Source of the DNA: an uncultured Prevotella sp.
GTDB lineage: Bacteria; Bacteroidota; Bacteroidia; Bacteroidales; Bacteroidaceae
Direction of reading: 5' to 3'
Assembly (NCBI GenBank): GCA_905211345.1
Contig: CAJMAO010000017.1
Coordinates: 1-23,899 of the forward strand
Length of the DNA: 23,899 nucleotides
Shown here piece after piece: positions 12,883-19,623 of this stretch. A model generated the notes under the pieces. It saw only the letters and a list, made by a program, of their open reading frames with translations. It made no database searches and was not told the origin of the DNA. The stretch's first letter is position 1. The number at the start of each line of letters is the position of its first letter. The translations under genes and the position numbers were made by a program.

Positions 12883-13977
12883 CTAAATAAATTCCTCGCC
12901 GTACTTTACCTGCACCTCGTTGACATACTTCCTTATCAACGCCGAGGAATCCTCTTTCTTGCAGATAAGCAGCACTTTGCCCTGCTCGGCCACTATGTAA
13001 CCGTCGAGCCCGTTTATTATTCCAAGATGGTCGTCGGGCAGCTTTATTATGTTGTTGCGGCTGCTCTCCGTTATCACACGGGCGCCTATCACCACGTTGT
13101 CGCCCTCGCCCTTGCTCATGCTTTCGTACATGGAGTGCCACATGCCGAGGTCGGCCCACCCGAAATCGCACTTCATCACGCATACGTTCTCGTTCTTATC
13201 GAGTATCCCGTAATCGATTGACAGGTTGGGATACGACGGGAAGTTTGCCTTGATGAACTCCAGCTCGGCCTCGATTGAGTAAGGTTGGTCGTCGCTCTCC
13301 TTAAAGTTGCGCAACACCGGAGGGAATATCTCCTTGAGCACTTCGCGCAGGTATCGCACGTTGGCGAGGAACAGACCCGTGTTCCAATAGAACTCGCCAC
13401 TCTCCATGAACATGCGCGCGAACTCGCGGTCGGGCTTCTCCGTAAACGATTTCACCCGGAACACGTCATCGCGCCCGGCCGGTTCGCCCATTTGAATGTA
13501 GCCGTATCCCGGTTCCGGCCTCGTCGGCCTGATGCCCATCGTAAGTATGCAGTCGCGCCCGCCGACGAAGTCAAGCCCCTCGAGCACGTTCCTTTTGAAC
13601 TCGTCCTCCTTGAACACGGCTTGGTCTGACGGCACCACCACGAGCCTCGCCTCCGGATTGACGTGCAGCAGCCGGTGGGTGGCCCACGCGAGACTGGGCG
13701 CCGTATTCCTGAAAATAGGCTCGCTCAGGATGTTGCGTTCGGGCACGTCGGGCAGTTGCTCCGTTACAATTTCCGTGTAAATCTGGTTTGTGCTGATGTA
13801 AATATTCTCTTTAGGTATGAATCCGGACATGCGGTCGTAAGTCTGCTGCAGCAGCGTGCGCCCCGTGGAAAAGAAGTCGAGAAACTGCTTGGGGCGGTTT
13901 TCCCTGCTGCAAGGCCACAGCCTGCGCCCCTTTCCGCCTGCTAAAATAAGGCAAAAATCATTCTTGTTTTCAACCAT
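12883..13977 (-). CDS. manC: Mannose-1-phosphate guanylyltransferase
   Basis: A 364-residue nucleotidyltransferase that makes GDP-mannose from mannose 1-phosphate and GTP, the precursor for capsule, O-glycan and fucose pathways. The signature LILAGGKGRRLWPCSR then PKQF is at residues 10-32, with VVVPSDQAVF, GYGYIQMG, VKSFTEKP and FYWNTGLFL later in the sugar-binding part. The single-domain length shows it lacks the C-terminal phosphomannose isomerase (cupin) domain of bifunctional ManC/AlgA. ATG at 13977 follows a promoter candidate. It is convergent with the HIT gene and stands alone, without polysaccharide genes next to it in this window. Confidence 0.95.
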   Translation of the reverse strand: MVENKNDFCLILAGGKGRRLWPCSRENRPKQFLDFFSTGRTLLQQTYDRMSGFIPKENIYISTNQIYTEIVTEQLPDVPERNILSEPIFRNTAPSLAWATHRLLHVNPEARLVVVPSDQAVFKEDEFKRNVLEGLDFVGGRDCILTMGIRPTRPEPGYGYIQMGEPAGRDDVFRVKSFTEKPDREFARMFMESGEFYWNTGLFLANVRYLREVLKEIFPPVLRNFKESDDQPYSIEAELEFIKANFPSYPNLSIDYGILDKNENVCVMKCDFGWADLGMWHSMYESMSKGEGDNVVIGARVITESSRNNIIKLPDDHLGIINGLDGYIVAEQGKVLLICKKEDSSALIRKYVNEVQVKYGEEFI

Positions 13978-14002
13978 AGTATTAACGATTTATTTCCAGT
14001 TA

Positions 14003-14033
14003 CGAAGATACAAATAAAAGTCCTTACTGCCAA
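14003..14033 (-). promoter_or_regulatory. Promoter candidate of manC
   Basis: On the minus strand TTG (14033-14031), 20 bases, TATCTTCG (14010-14003) matches the consensus with one mismatch in the -7 box. It lies 25 bases before the ATG. Confidence 0.55.
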
Positions 14034-14059
14034 TTATTTTAAGTTTTTTCAATTAAAAA

Positions 14060-14090
14060 TTTGTCAATTCGGATTTTTCTCATATCTTTG
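14060..14090 (+). promoter_or_regulatory. Promoter of tRNA-Leu
   Basis: TTTG at 14060-14063, 19 bases, TATCTTTG at 14083-14090; the tRNA starts 13 bases later. Confidence 0.85.
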
Positions 14091-14102
14091 CACCGCATTT
14101 AA

Positions 14103-14184
14103 GCCCAGATGGCGGAATCGGTAGACGCGCTGGTCTCAAACACCAGTGGGGCAACCCGTGCCGGTTCGACCCCGGCTCTGGGTA
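14103..14184 (+). tRNA. tRNA-Leu, anticodon CAA
   Basis: An 82-base class II tRNA. Acceptor arms GCCCAGA and TCTGGGT pair (first pair G-U), discriminator A14184. The anticodon arm CTGGT / ACCAG encloses CTCAAAC, giving CAA. A long variable arm (TGGGGCAACCCGT) and a GGTTCGACCCC T arm follow. No CCA is encoded. Its 3' end is a probable integration site. Confidence 0.95.
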
Positions 14185-14185
14185 C

Positions 14186-14425
14186 ATGGGAGGAGAAGGA
14201 CGGTTGTCTTTCTCCTTTTTCTTTTCCCTTGCCGCGTAACTTGTTGGTTTCTTGGAAGATAAGGTCGAGCACTTTGTTGTATTCAGTGGTTCGATAATTT
14301 TCGCCGTCAAACTCGATTTTTTCAGGAAACATCGAACCATGCACTTTTATTTTCATTTCAACCGAGCCGTTTCTTATAAATATCTTCAGTATAAAACTAT
14401 TTCATCCGCAGTTTCACTGAATGGT
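14186..14425 (-). pseudogene. C-terminal remnant of a site-specific (probably serine) recombinase abutting tRNA-Leu
   Basis: A minus-strand frame after a stop at 14426-14428 contains HGSMFPEKIEFDGENYRT followed by YNKVLDLIFQETNKL. The GS-(I/M)FPEK-x-F-x-(G/N)-x-x-(Y/F)RT pattern is typical of the extreme C-terminus of Bacteroidetes serine recombinases. The rest of the enzyme (catalytic and recombinase domains) is absent. Reading on, the frame crosses the terminator and the antisense of tRNA-Leu, as expected for an integrase gene pointing outwards at the attachment site. The fragment is too short to be functional. Recombinase class is inferred from a short stretch. Confidence 0.6.
14192..14221 (+). 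terminator. Terminator of tRNA-Leu
   Basis: GGAGAAGGA pairs with TCTTTCTCC around CGGTTG and is followed by five or more T. It begins 8 bases after the tRNA. Confidence 0.75.
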
Positions 14426-14521
14426 TAAGTTACGTTCCATTTTAATTTATTCTTTCAATGTTCAAAGAAATCCTCTTTCTACCCCAAGCAATCGGTAATT
14501 TACAGAAAAGCACTTCTTTAA

Positions 14522-14590
14522 ATGCAGAAAGCGGCCTTTTACACGATGAAAAGCGGTGAACTGCAATGTGAAAAGCGGCATATTGCAAAC
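14522..14590. repeat. Cluster of AAAAGCGGCCTTTT-type units
   Basis: GAAAGCGGCCTTTTACAC, GAAAAGCGGTGAACTGCAA and GAAAAGCGGCATATTGCAA are three successive related units. Same broad family as at 8483, less palindromic. Confidence 0.45.
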
Positions 14591-14625
14591 ATTCATTTTA
14601 TTTTTATTGAAGGTTTTAATATCAC

Positions 14626-14809
14626 AATGTCACAATGTGGTGTAAGATATTGGAAGTCATGCATTACGTGGTGACATTATGAAAAAATGCCACTGTCACA
14701 ACCGTCACGCCCAAGGCTTGTGACAATCGTGATAACGGCAATAACGTAACGTCACGATTTAAATCACTAATAATCAGCAATATGCGCTCAAATGTGACAT
14801 TGTGACATT
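14626..14809. other. Cluster of eight GTCAC/GTGAC motifs
   Basis: GTCAC or its complement occurs at 14629, 14671, 14695, 14704, 14720, 14751, 14794 and 14802. Outer copies form AATGTCACAATG (14626-14637) and CATTGTGACATT (14798-14809), exact reverse complements. An inner TGTCACAA/TTGTGACA pair spans 14694-14725. No gene overlaps. It resembles a multi-site protein-binding region such as an iteron or operator array. Confidence 0.5.
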
Positions 14810-14926
14810 AAATTCGTATTTAATTTATATACCGCCAATCCTGCTTTCCCTCGTAAAGAAACATGACGGAATAAAGAATTACAACCGCAGTAAAAACAAG
14901 CCAATACGGATACGATAATTCTTTTT

Positions 14927-15166
14927 TCAATTACTTCCGGTATGAAATCTTTTTTCAATGTTACGACGAGCAAATCCCTCTGTCCCGCCGAAATAGGTTA
15001 TCTTCCAAAACAGGCCGGCGGCAAGCTCTTGCGGCGTAAGTTTGATGTCATCTTCAAGCAGCCTTATCTCCATGCCTACGGTTTCCCGCCATGACGGATG
15101 GCAGGCCATGGAGCCGTCGCGCAGGTCATCAACCTTTGCGTAAACGGAGCAGTTCATGTCAATCAT
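14927..15166 (-). CDS. Small uncharacterised protein, possibly truncated
   Basis: A frame of 79 residues from ATG 15166 (a TTG at 15196 would add ten). It has no signal peptide or membrane helix. The middle, WRETVGMEIRLLEDDIKL then TPQELAAGLFWKITYFGG, looks like true protein and recalls small Bacteroidetes families in which a WxxxLGMEI strand precedes a helix ending in LWEMTFYG (DUF6557 type, from memory and unchecked). Such proteins are longer, so this may be a C-terminal fragment. A promoter-like segment at 15351 lies 185 bases upstream on the same strand. It sits in decayed accessory DNA; function unknown. Confidence 0.5.
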   Translation of the reverse strand: MIDMNCSVYAKVDDLRDGSMACHPSWRETVGMEIRLLEDDIKLTPQELAAGLFWKITYFGGTEGFARRNIEKRFHTGSN

Positions 15167-15350
15167 CGGGCTGCAAATCTCCCAACGGCTTACCAATCAA
15201 ATCCCTCAACCCACCCTCGTTCTTGCATAAGGATGATATATGTAATCATCATTCAACGTAAGAACTACACCCCGTCATGTCAAATTAAGCCTGTTTTCCT
15301 GTTCAGTTTTTGTCGTCCGGTTATTGCCTCTTGTTTTTCAGTTCATGGCG

Positions 15351-15400
15351 CAAAATTACACGGTCAGTGTGCCGAATCGAGGCAGAAAGCGGATTTTTAT
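15351..15400 (-). promoter_or_regulatory. Promoter-like segment related to the one at 23314
   Basis: On the minus strand TAATTTTG (15358-15351) is a -7 box preceded by TCTGCCTCGATTCGGCACAC. The same layout is found at 23314-23365, and both hold TGCC-N7-GGCA. No TTG at the -33 position is present in either. Confidence 0.5.
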
Positions 15401-15617
15401 AGCATATTTTTCAGTTCCATGAAACAGGACACGTTGTAGAAGGTCGTACAGCCGCTCTCCGTTTGCTTTCTGCCATGCGTGTGTACGTGGCCGAAAAGAT
15501 TGTATCGTCGCCTGCGCAAACCATGATATCGGCACTGTCAGGTATGCTTAACCTGCGGTGCATCCCGTGCGTATCGGAAAACGCGAAAATGCGATGTCCC
15601 TTGTATTTGATAAACAT
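15397..15617 (-). pseudogene. Metallophosphoesterase with large internal deletion and frameshift
   Basis: From ATG 15617 the frame reads HRIFAFSDTHGMHRRL then IMVCAGDD, the first two metal-binding motifs (D-x-H and GD) of calcineurin-like phosphoesterases. Directly after, a different frame gives LFGHVHTHGRKQTESG then TTFYNVSCF, the family's last motif (G-H-x-H) and end, with TAA at 15399-15397. The central GNHE and following His motif, normally about 80-100 residues, are missing, so no active enzyme can be made. It follows rtcB by 75 bases on the same strand, so an intact ancestor may have been its operon partner. Confidence 0.8.
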
Positions 15618-15691
15618 TGTCCGTATAGCTTTATCTTTATTACCACACAAAATGCCGTATGTGAAGGTCTGTTGTTTTATCAAAGCGTTAA

Positions 15692-16960
15692 TCACTCCGC
15701 CGCCTTGAAGTTGTAAACTGGCTTGATGATGTTCACAACAGTAACTGTGTCGCGGATGTTCTCGATTATTTCTTCCTTCGGCTTGTACACTATCGGGGCC
15801 TCGTCTTTCGTCTCCTCGCTTACGCTTTCGGTGTAGATGCCCTGCATCGACAGTGCGTAGTCGTCGAGGCTTACCGTGCGGAAGGCTTCGGCGCGGCTCA
15901 TGCGGCGGCCCGCCCCGTGGGGAGCCGAGCAGTTCCAGTCGGCGTTTCCCTTGCCCACACATATCAGCGAGCCGTCACGCATGTTTATCGGTATGATGCA
16001 CCTTTGTCCCTCGTAGGCGGCTATCGCGCCCTTGCGGATTATGTTGTCCGCGCCGATGTAGTTGTGCACGCTCTCGAACGGTTCTTCAAGGCACGCCTCC
16101 GTGTCGGCGAAGCCTTGGCCGGTGAGCCAGTCGATGATAAGCCCCGTAATCATGCGGCGGTTGATTTCGGCCCAGCGTTGACACAGACGCATGTCGTTAA
16201 GGTAGTCGTCGCGGTAGCGTCCTTCGAGGTAAGACAGCTCCTGCGGCACGGCCGGCCGCCGCGTCTTGAACGAGCAGTGCAGCTGGCGTATGGCTTCCTG
16301 CAACTCGGCGCGGCGCCCCGCCGCCTTGTATTCGGCTATCATTCGCTCCTGCACCTGCATGAGTTCAGCCCAGCCGGACTGGCACTTTACTGCCAACTTC
16401 TGATAGATTTTGGCCACCTGTTTGCCGAGGTTGCGGCTGCCGGTGTGCACCACAAGGTAATACATCCCGGCCTCGTCGCGGTCTACTTCGATAAAGTGGT
16501 TGCCTCCGCCGAGCGTTCCTACCGACTTGTAAAGGAGCTTCGCGTCATTCAGCTCGCGGTTGCAGCGCAGGGCCTTGACTATTTCCTTCGCCTCGCGGTA
16601 GCCGTCCATGTACTTGACGGGCAGGGCTGCGCAGTCGCCGTTGCGGCAGTCGCGGCCCGACGGTATGTTGTGAACTATGAACCCGTTGAGCGTGTGCCAG
16701 TCGATGTCTTTCCTGCATACGAACGGCCTTACGTAAATTCCGCAGCCTATGTCTACGCCCACTATGTTGGGGATTACCCTCTCGCCGAGGTCGCCCGTGA
16801 AGCCGATTACGCAGCCTGCCCCGGCGTGTACGTCGGGCATTATCCTTATCTTGCATCCGCCGAACACGTCTACGGCCAGCAGCTGCTTAATCTGTTCCAC
16901 CGCGTTTTGCTCAATATCGTCGGTAAAAACCTTTGCGTCGTGATTGTCAATCGTCATCAT
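15692..16960 (-). CDS. rtcB: RtcB family RNA ligase
   Basis: A 422-residue RtcB ligase, which joins RNA 2',3'-cyclic phosphate (or 3'-phosphate) to 5'-OH ends using GTP and Mn(II). Metal ligands are visible in PDVHAGAGCVIG (D43, H45), VGVDIGCG (D70, C73), GGGNHFIE (H155) and VHTGSRNLG (H172). The guanylated His is H348 in SAPHGAGR. The length is shorter than the E. coli type by little and fits the compact bacterial branch. ATG at 16960 (or the next codon) follows a good promoter. No rtcA or rtcR is near; the only downstream partner is a broken phosphoesterase. In this accessory setting a role in repair of cleaved tRNA or mRNA, for example after toxin attack, is a reasonable inference. Confidence 0.95.
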   Translation of the reverse strand: MMTIDNHDAKVFTDDIEQNAVEQIKQLLAVDVFGGCKIRIMPDVHAGAGCVIGFTGDLGERVIPNIVGVDIGCGIYVRPFVCRKDIDWHTLNGFIVHNIPSGRDCRNGDCAALPVKYMDGYREAKEIVKALRCNRELNDAKLLYKSVGTLGGGNHFIEVDRDEAGMYYLVVHTGSRNLGKQVAKIYQKLAVKCQSGWAELMQVQERMIAEYKAAGRRAELQEAIRQLHCSFKTRRPAVPQELSYLEGRYRDDYLNDMRLCQRWAEINRRMITGLIIDWLTGQGFADTEACLEEPFESVHNYIGADNIIRKGAIAAYEGQRCIIPINMRDGSLICVGKGNADWNCSAPHGAGRRMSRAEAFRTVSLDDYALSMQGIYTESVSEETKDEAPIVYKPKEEIIENIRDTVTVVNIIKPVYNFKAAE

Positions 16961-16991
16961 AGCTTCTATACTTTTATATTATTGTATGGCG

Positions 16992-17021
16992 CAAAGATAA
17001 CGGCATGGTATGCAGAAACAA
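16992..17021 (-). promoter_or_regulatory. Promoter of rtcB
   Basis: On the minus strand TTG (17021-17019), 19 bases, TATCTTTG (16999-16992), ending 31 bases before the ATG. Confidence 0.75.
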
Positions 17022-17180
17022 GGCAGAGGTTGGCTATATTTATGGTTTTTCATGTTAAAAATACGTATTTCCGCCGAGCGCACGTCATAAAAATTATAAC
17101 ATTAACGACGTTTTTCTTTAAACAAAATAGATTTTACCCGTCATGTCGGATATAATTCATAACTATATATCAGCACTTTC

Positions 17181-17237
17181 CTTGCAATCTAAAATGCCGC
17201 CTTTCGCAACGCGAAAGGCGGCGTTTTAGATTGTAAG
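17181..17237. repeat. 27-bp hairpin of the GCCGCCTTTCGC family
   Basis: Bases 17181-17207 and 17211-17237 pair along all 27 positions, two of them G-U in RNA, around a 3-base loop. The centre GCCGCCTTTCGC / GCGAAAGGCGGC is the unit of the dispersed family. It lies between the end of the DUF262 operon and the rtcB promoter. The rest of 16961-17319 holds no gene. Confidence 0.75.
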
Positions 17238-17319
17238 AAATATCTTCTAGATTGTTGCAATCGAAGCATAATGCCAATCGTAAAAGTTTCAACCGTAAAT
17301 AATATAAGGCTTGGCAGTG

Positions 17320-19617
17320 TCATTCGGGAACGGTCTCAATCATCCGCTCAAACTTTCGGCAAAGGCCGTAGCAGTCAATTTCATCATAATTCACCTTGTA
17401 TCGGCTTGTCATTTTGGCCTGCCTGTCGCTACTGTCGATATAAATGTAGTCGTCCCAACTCCACAGAAACGCGCGTCCGTTGAAGGTGAATGGAATGTTT
17501 ACTCCGGCGAAATGGCGGCCGCCCGGCAGCGCCCTGTCCTCGTTGAGAATAAATTCCTTGCGGTCTGAAAGCTCCGACAGCATGTCGTTGCGTCTGTCGG
17601 CAGTGAAGTATATCAGGCGTTCGTTCCTCTCGTAGGGTTTGTATATAGTGTGATGCCACCAGTTCCAGCGCAGCCGCGCTGCGCCTTTCACGTTGGCAAG
17701 CACGTCGTTCATCAAGTTTATATCGCACAAGTCTTGCTGCACCTTTATCTGTACGTCCGTGCAACCGCTCCCAGTTTCGGCCATTGCGGGATACAGTTCA
17801 GCAGGAATGTCTTTGCTTCTCAACAGCCGGTCTACCGGATCTTGGAGCTTGTCGCTTGTCAGCAGAGCCTTCCAGTTGTCGCCTTTATTACTGAAATAGG
17901 CGGTGTTGTCTTCGAACAGATGTATCTGTTCCCAACTGGTGAACATAGATATGAGATAGCACATCAGGCTCGCGTCGGCGGTGTCTACCGCCTTTTGCAG
18001 CAGGTTTTGCGCATTGGTGAACTTATCTTCAAAGTTGCTCCAGTCGACGTTGCCGCCGCCGTCGGTGAACAGGAAGCGTATCGCGCCGCGGAAGAAGCCG
18101 TAGCTCTCTGCCTCGTATATGTGCTGTTCAGTCTCGGGAGCGTCTCCGTCGCGGCTCTGGCAGATGCGCATGGCTTTTACTATTTCCTCTTTCAGCTGCG
18201 CGTTTTTCACCTCGCCGGGGTCGAGCGAGGACAGATGACGCAATATGTCATCCGAATTTTCAGCATACCTGCCAATCGAGCGTATAACTCTCTTCATTGA
18301 CTCGACGTCGTAGATGCCGCTATTCTCGGCCATATTCCATGCGAAGCGCATCCAGTCGGCGAACTTCTGTCCGTCGTAATCATGGCGTTCAAGATATATG
18401 CACGCGGCTGCGAACACCACCCTTTGCCGCTGTCCTATGCCTGTAATGCCCTTTTCATCAGTATATACAGGGATGAACAGCGAGTCGTTGGAAGCCTTTG
18501 TCTCCCATCGCGGCTTGCACAACTGGTTGATATCGGTAATTTTCGACACCCTTCCAAATATCGCCTCAAGCTGCGTAAAAGTGTCGCCGCACAGCACTCC
18601 AGACTTCTCGTAACATTCAAAATTGTCGTATCTGAAAGCTGTGTCATTCCCACTCGCCCCGTACATCTTCCTGAACGAAAGCGTGGTTTCCGTATTATCC
18701 CTCTCTGACAGGATGATCTTTGTCAGGAAAAAGCGGTTGAGAAAAGCCATGAAAACCTCGTCTACGACTCCTGCCGGATGACCGCTCGTGCGCCAAAACA
18801 CGTCCATCCACTTGTTGTCAAGCAGTGCCCCGACGTGTATCGAGCAACCGTTACCCATGCCGTCGGCCTGTGATTTCCTGATATAGTCAATCAGATCGGC
18901 CTTGAAATTCTCAAAATCCGACAGCACACGACCACGAGCGTTCATCTTGATATACAGGTCGTCGGACAGTGGCAGGTTGCTGTCGCTCATGTTAAGCGCG
19001 TAAAACCGTATGGGACAAGCCTGCTCGTCAGTCAGCCTCAACCATATTTCCTCAAACTGTTTTTTGTCATATCCGCTGAATATCTCCTCCAGTCCATCGG
19101 TTATGTCGCGTCCTTCATTGTCATTTATCTTGGTGCCTTCAATCATCGTCAGCATGGCTTTTACCGTAGGGTCATTGTGCCATGCGTCCAAGAACCACGT
19201 GCGCCGCTGTATGTAAGCAGCAACACCCTCGTCGCCGTCAATATGCTCAATATCGCAAATAGCGTCGGTAAAACGGCGCGACGACACTCTCGTTTCGTAT
19301 GTGAAATGCTTAAATGTCTCCTTGTTTTCGGCCAACCGCCCGCATTTCAAGGCGACATACCAGTGCAACAGCCACAATGTGGTGAGCCGTTGCTGGCCGT
19401 CAAGCGGCTCAATGCAGCCATGACTCTCGCTGCCATACACGAAATCGAGCAGAATGGGCTTGCCGCCGTTCAGGGCGTTTACAAGGTTGTTGAGAAACTT
19501 CTCGCGCAGATATTCCTTACCAAAGCGTCCCTGTGCATAGGAGCGCTGTATTATCGGTATGACAATACGGTTGTCTTTCAGGTATTTCCAAAATGTAGTG
19601 GAGTTACTGTTGTTCAT
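17320..19617 (-). CDS. DUF262 domain protein, large form without visible HNH motif
   Basis: A 765-residue cytosolic protein. The N-terminal DUF262 domain (ParB/sulfiredoxin-like fold, nucleotide-dependent in studied members) is marked by IPIIQRSYAQGR at residues 20-31, EPLDGQQRLTTLWLL with DGQQR at 73-77, and the later DLYIKMNARGRVLSDFENFK. The remaining 500 residues are not recognisable to me; the C-terminus has Trp- and Tyr-rich segments (LRWNWWHHTIYKPYERNER, FLWSWDDYIYIDS) but no clear DUF1524 HNH signature. ATG at 19617 lies 6 bases after the stop of the upstream DUF262 gene, so both are co-translated from one mRNA. DUF262 members act in modification-dependent restriction (GmrSD, SspE); its role here as sensor or regulator is inferred. 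Confidence 0.88.
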   Translation of the reverse strand: MNNSNSTTFWKYLKDNRIVIPIIQRSYAQGRFGKEYLREKFLNNLVNALNGGKPILLDFVYGSESHGCIEPLDGQQRLTTLWLLHWYVALKCGRLAENKETFKHFTYETRVSSRRFTDAICDIEHIDGDEGVAAYIQRRTWFLDAWHNDPTVKAMLTMIEGTKINDNEGRDITDGLEEIFSGYDKKQFEEIWLRLTDEQACPIRFYALNMSDSNLPLSDDLYIKMNARGRVLSDFENFKADLIDYIRKSQADGMGNGCSIHVGALLDNKWMDVFWRTSGHPAGVVDEVFMAFLNRFFLTKIILSERDNTETTLSFRKMYGASGNDTAFRYDNFECYEKSGVLCGDTFTQLEAIFGRVSKITDINQLCKPRWETKASNDSLFIPVYTDEKGITGIGQRQRVVFAAACIYLERHDYDGQKFADWMRFAWNMAENSGIYDVESMKRVIRSIGRYAENSDDILRHLSSLDPGEVKNAQLKEEIVKAMRICQSRDGDAPETEQHIYEAESYGFFRGAIRFLFTDGGGNVDWSNFEDKFTNAQNLLQKAVDTADASLMCYLISMFTSWEQIHLFEDNTAYFSNKGDNWKALLTSDKLQDPVDRLLRSKDIPAELYPAMAETGSGCTDVQIKVQQDLCDINLMNDVLANVKGAARLRWNWWHHTIYKPYERNERLIYFTADRRNDMLSELSDRKEFILNEDRALPGGRHFAGVNIPFTFNGRAFLWSWDDYIYIDSSDRQAKMTSRYKVNYDEIDCYGLCRKFERMIETVPE

Positions 19618-19623
19618 AGCTTG

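Noticed and set aside
14099..14356. An open frame reading as an 85-residue protein across tRNA-Leu antisense
   Set aside because: Its C-terminal half is simply the reverse strand of the tRNA and its terminator; only the N-terminal half matches a recombinase tail, so it is described as a remnant.
15640..15962. An open frame extending upstream of the phosphoesterase remnant
   Set aside because: It is an out-of-frame shadow of the rtcB 3' end.
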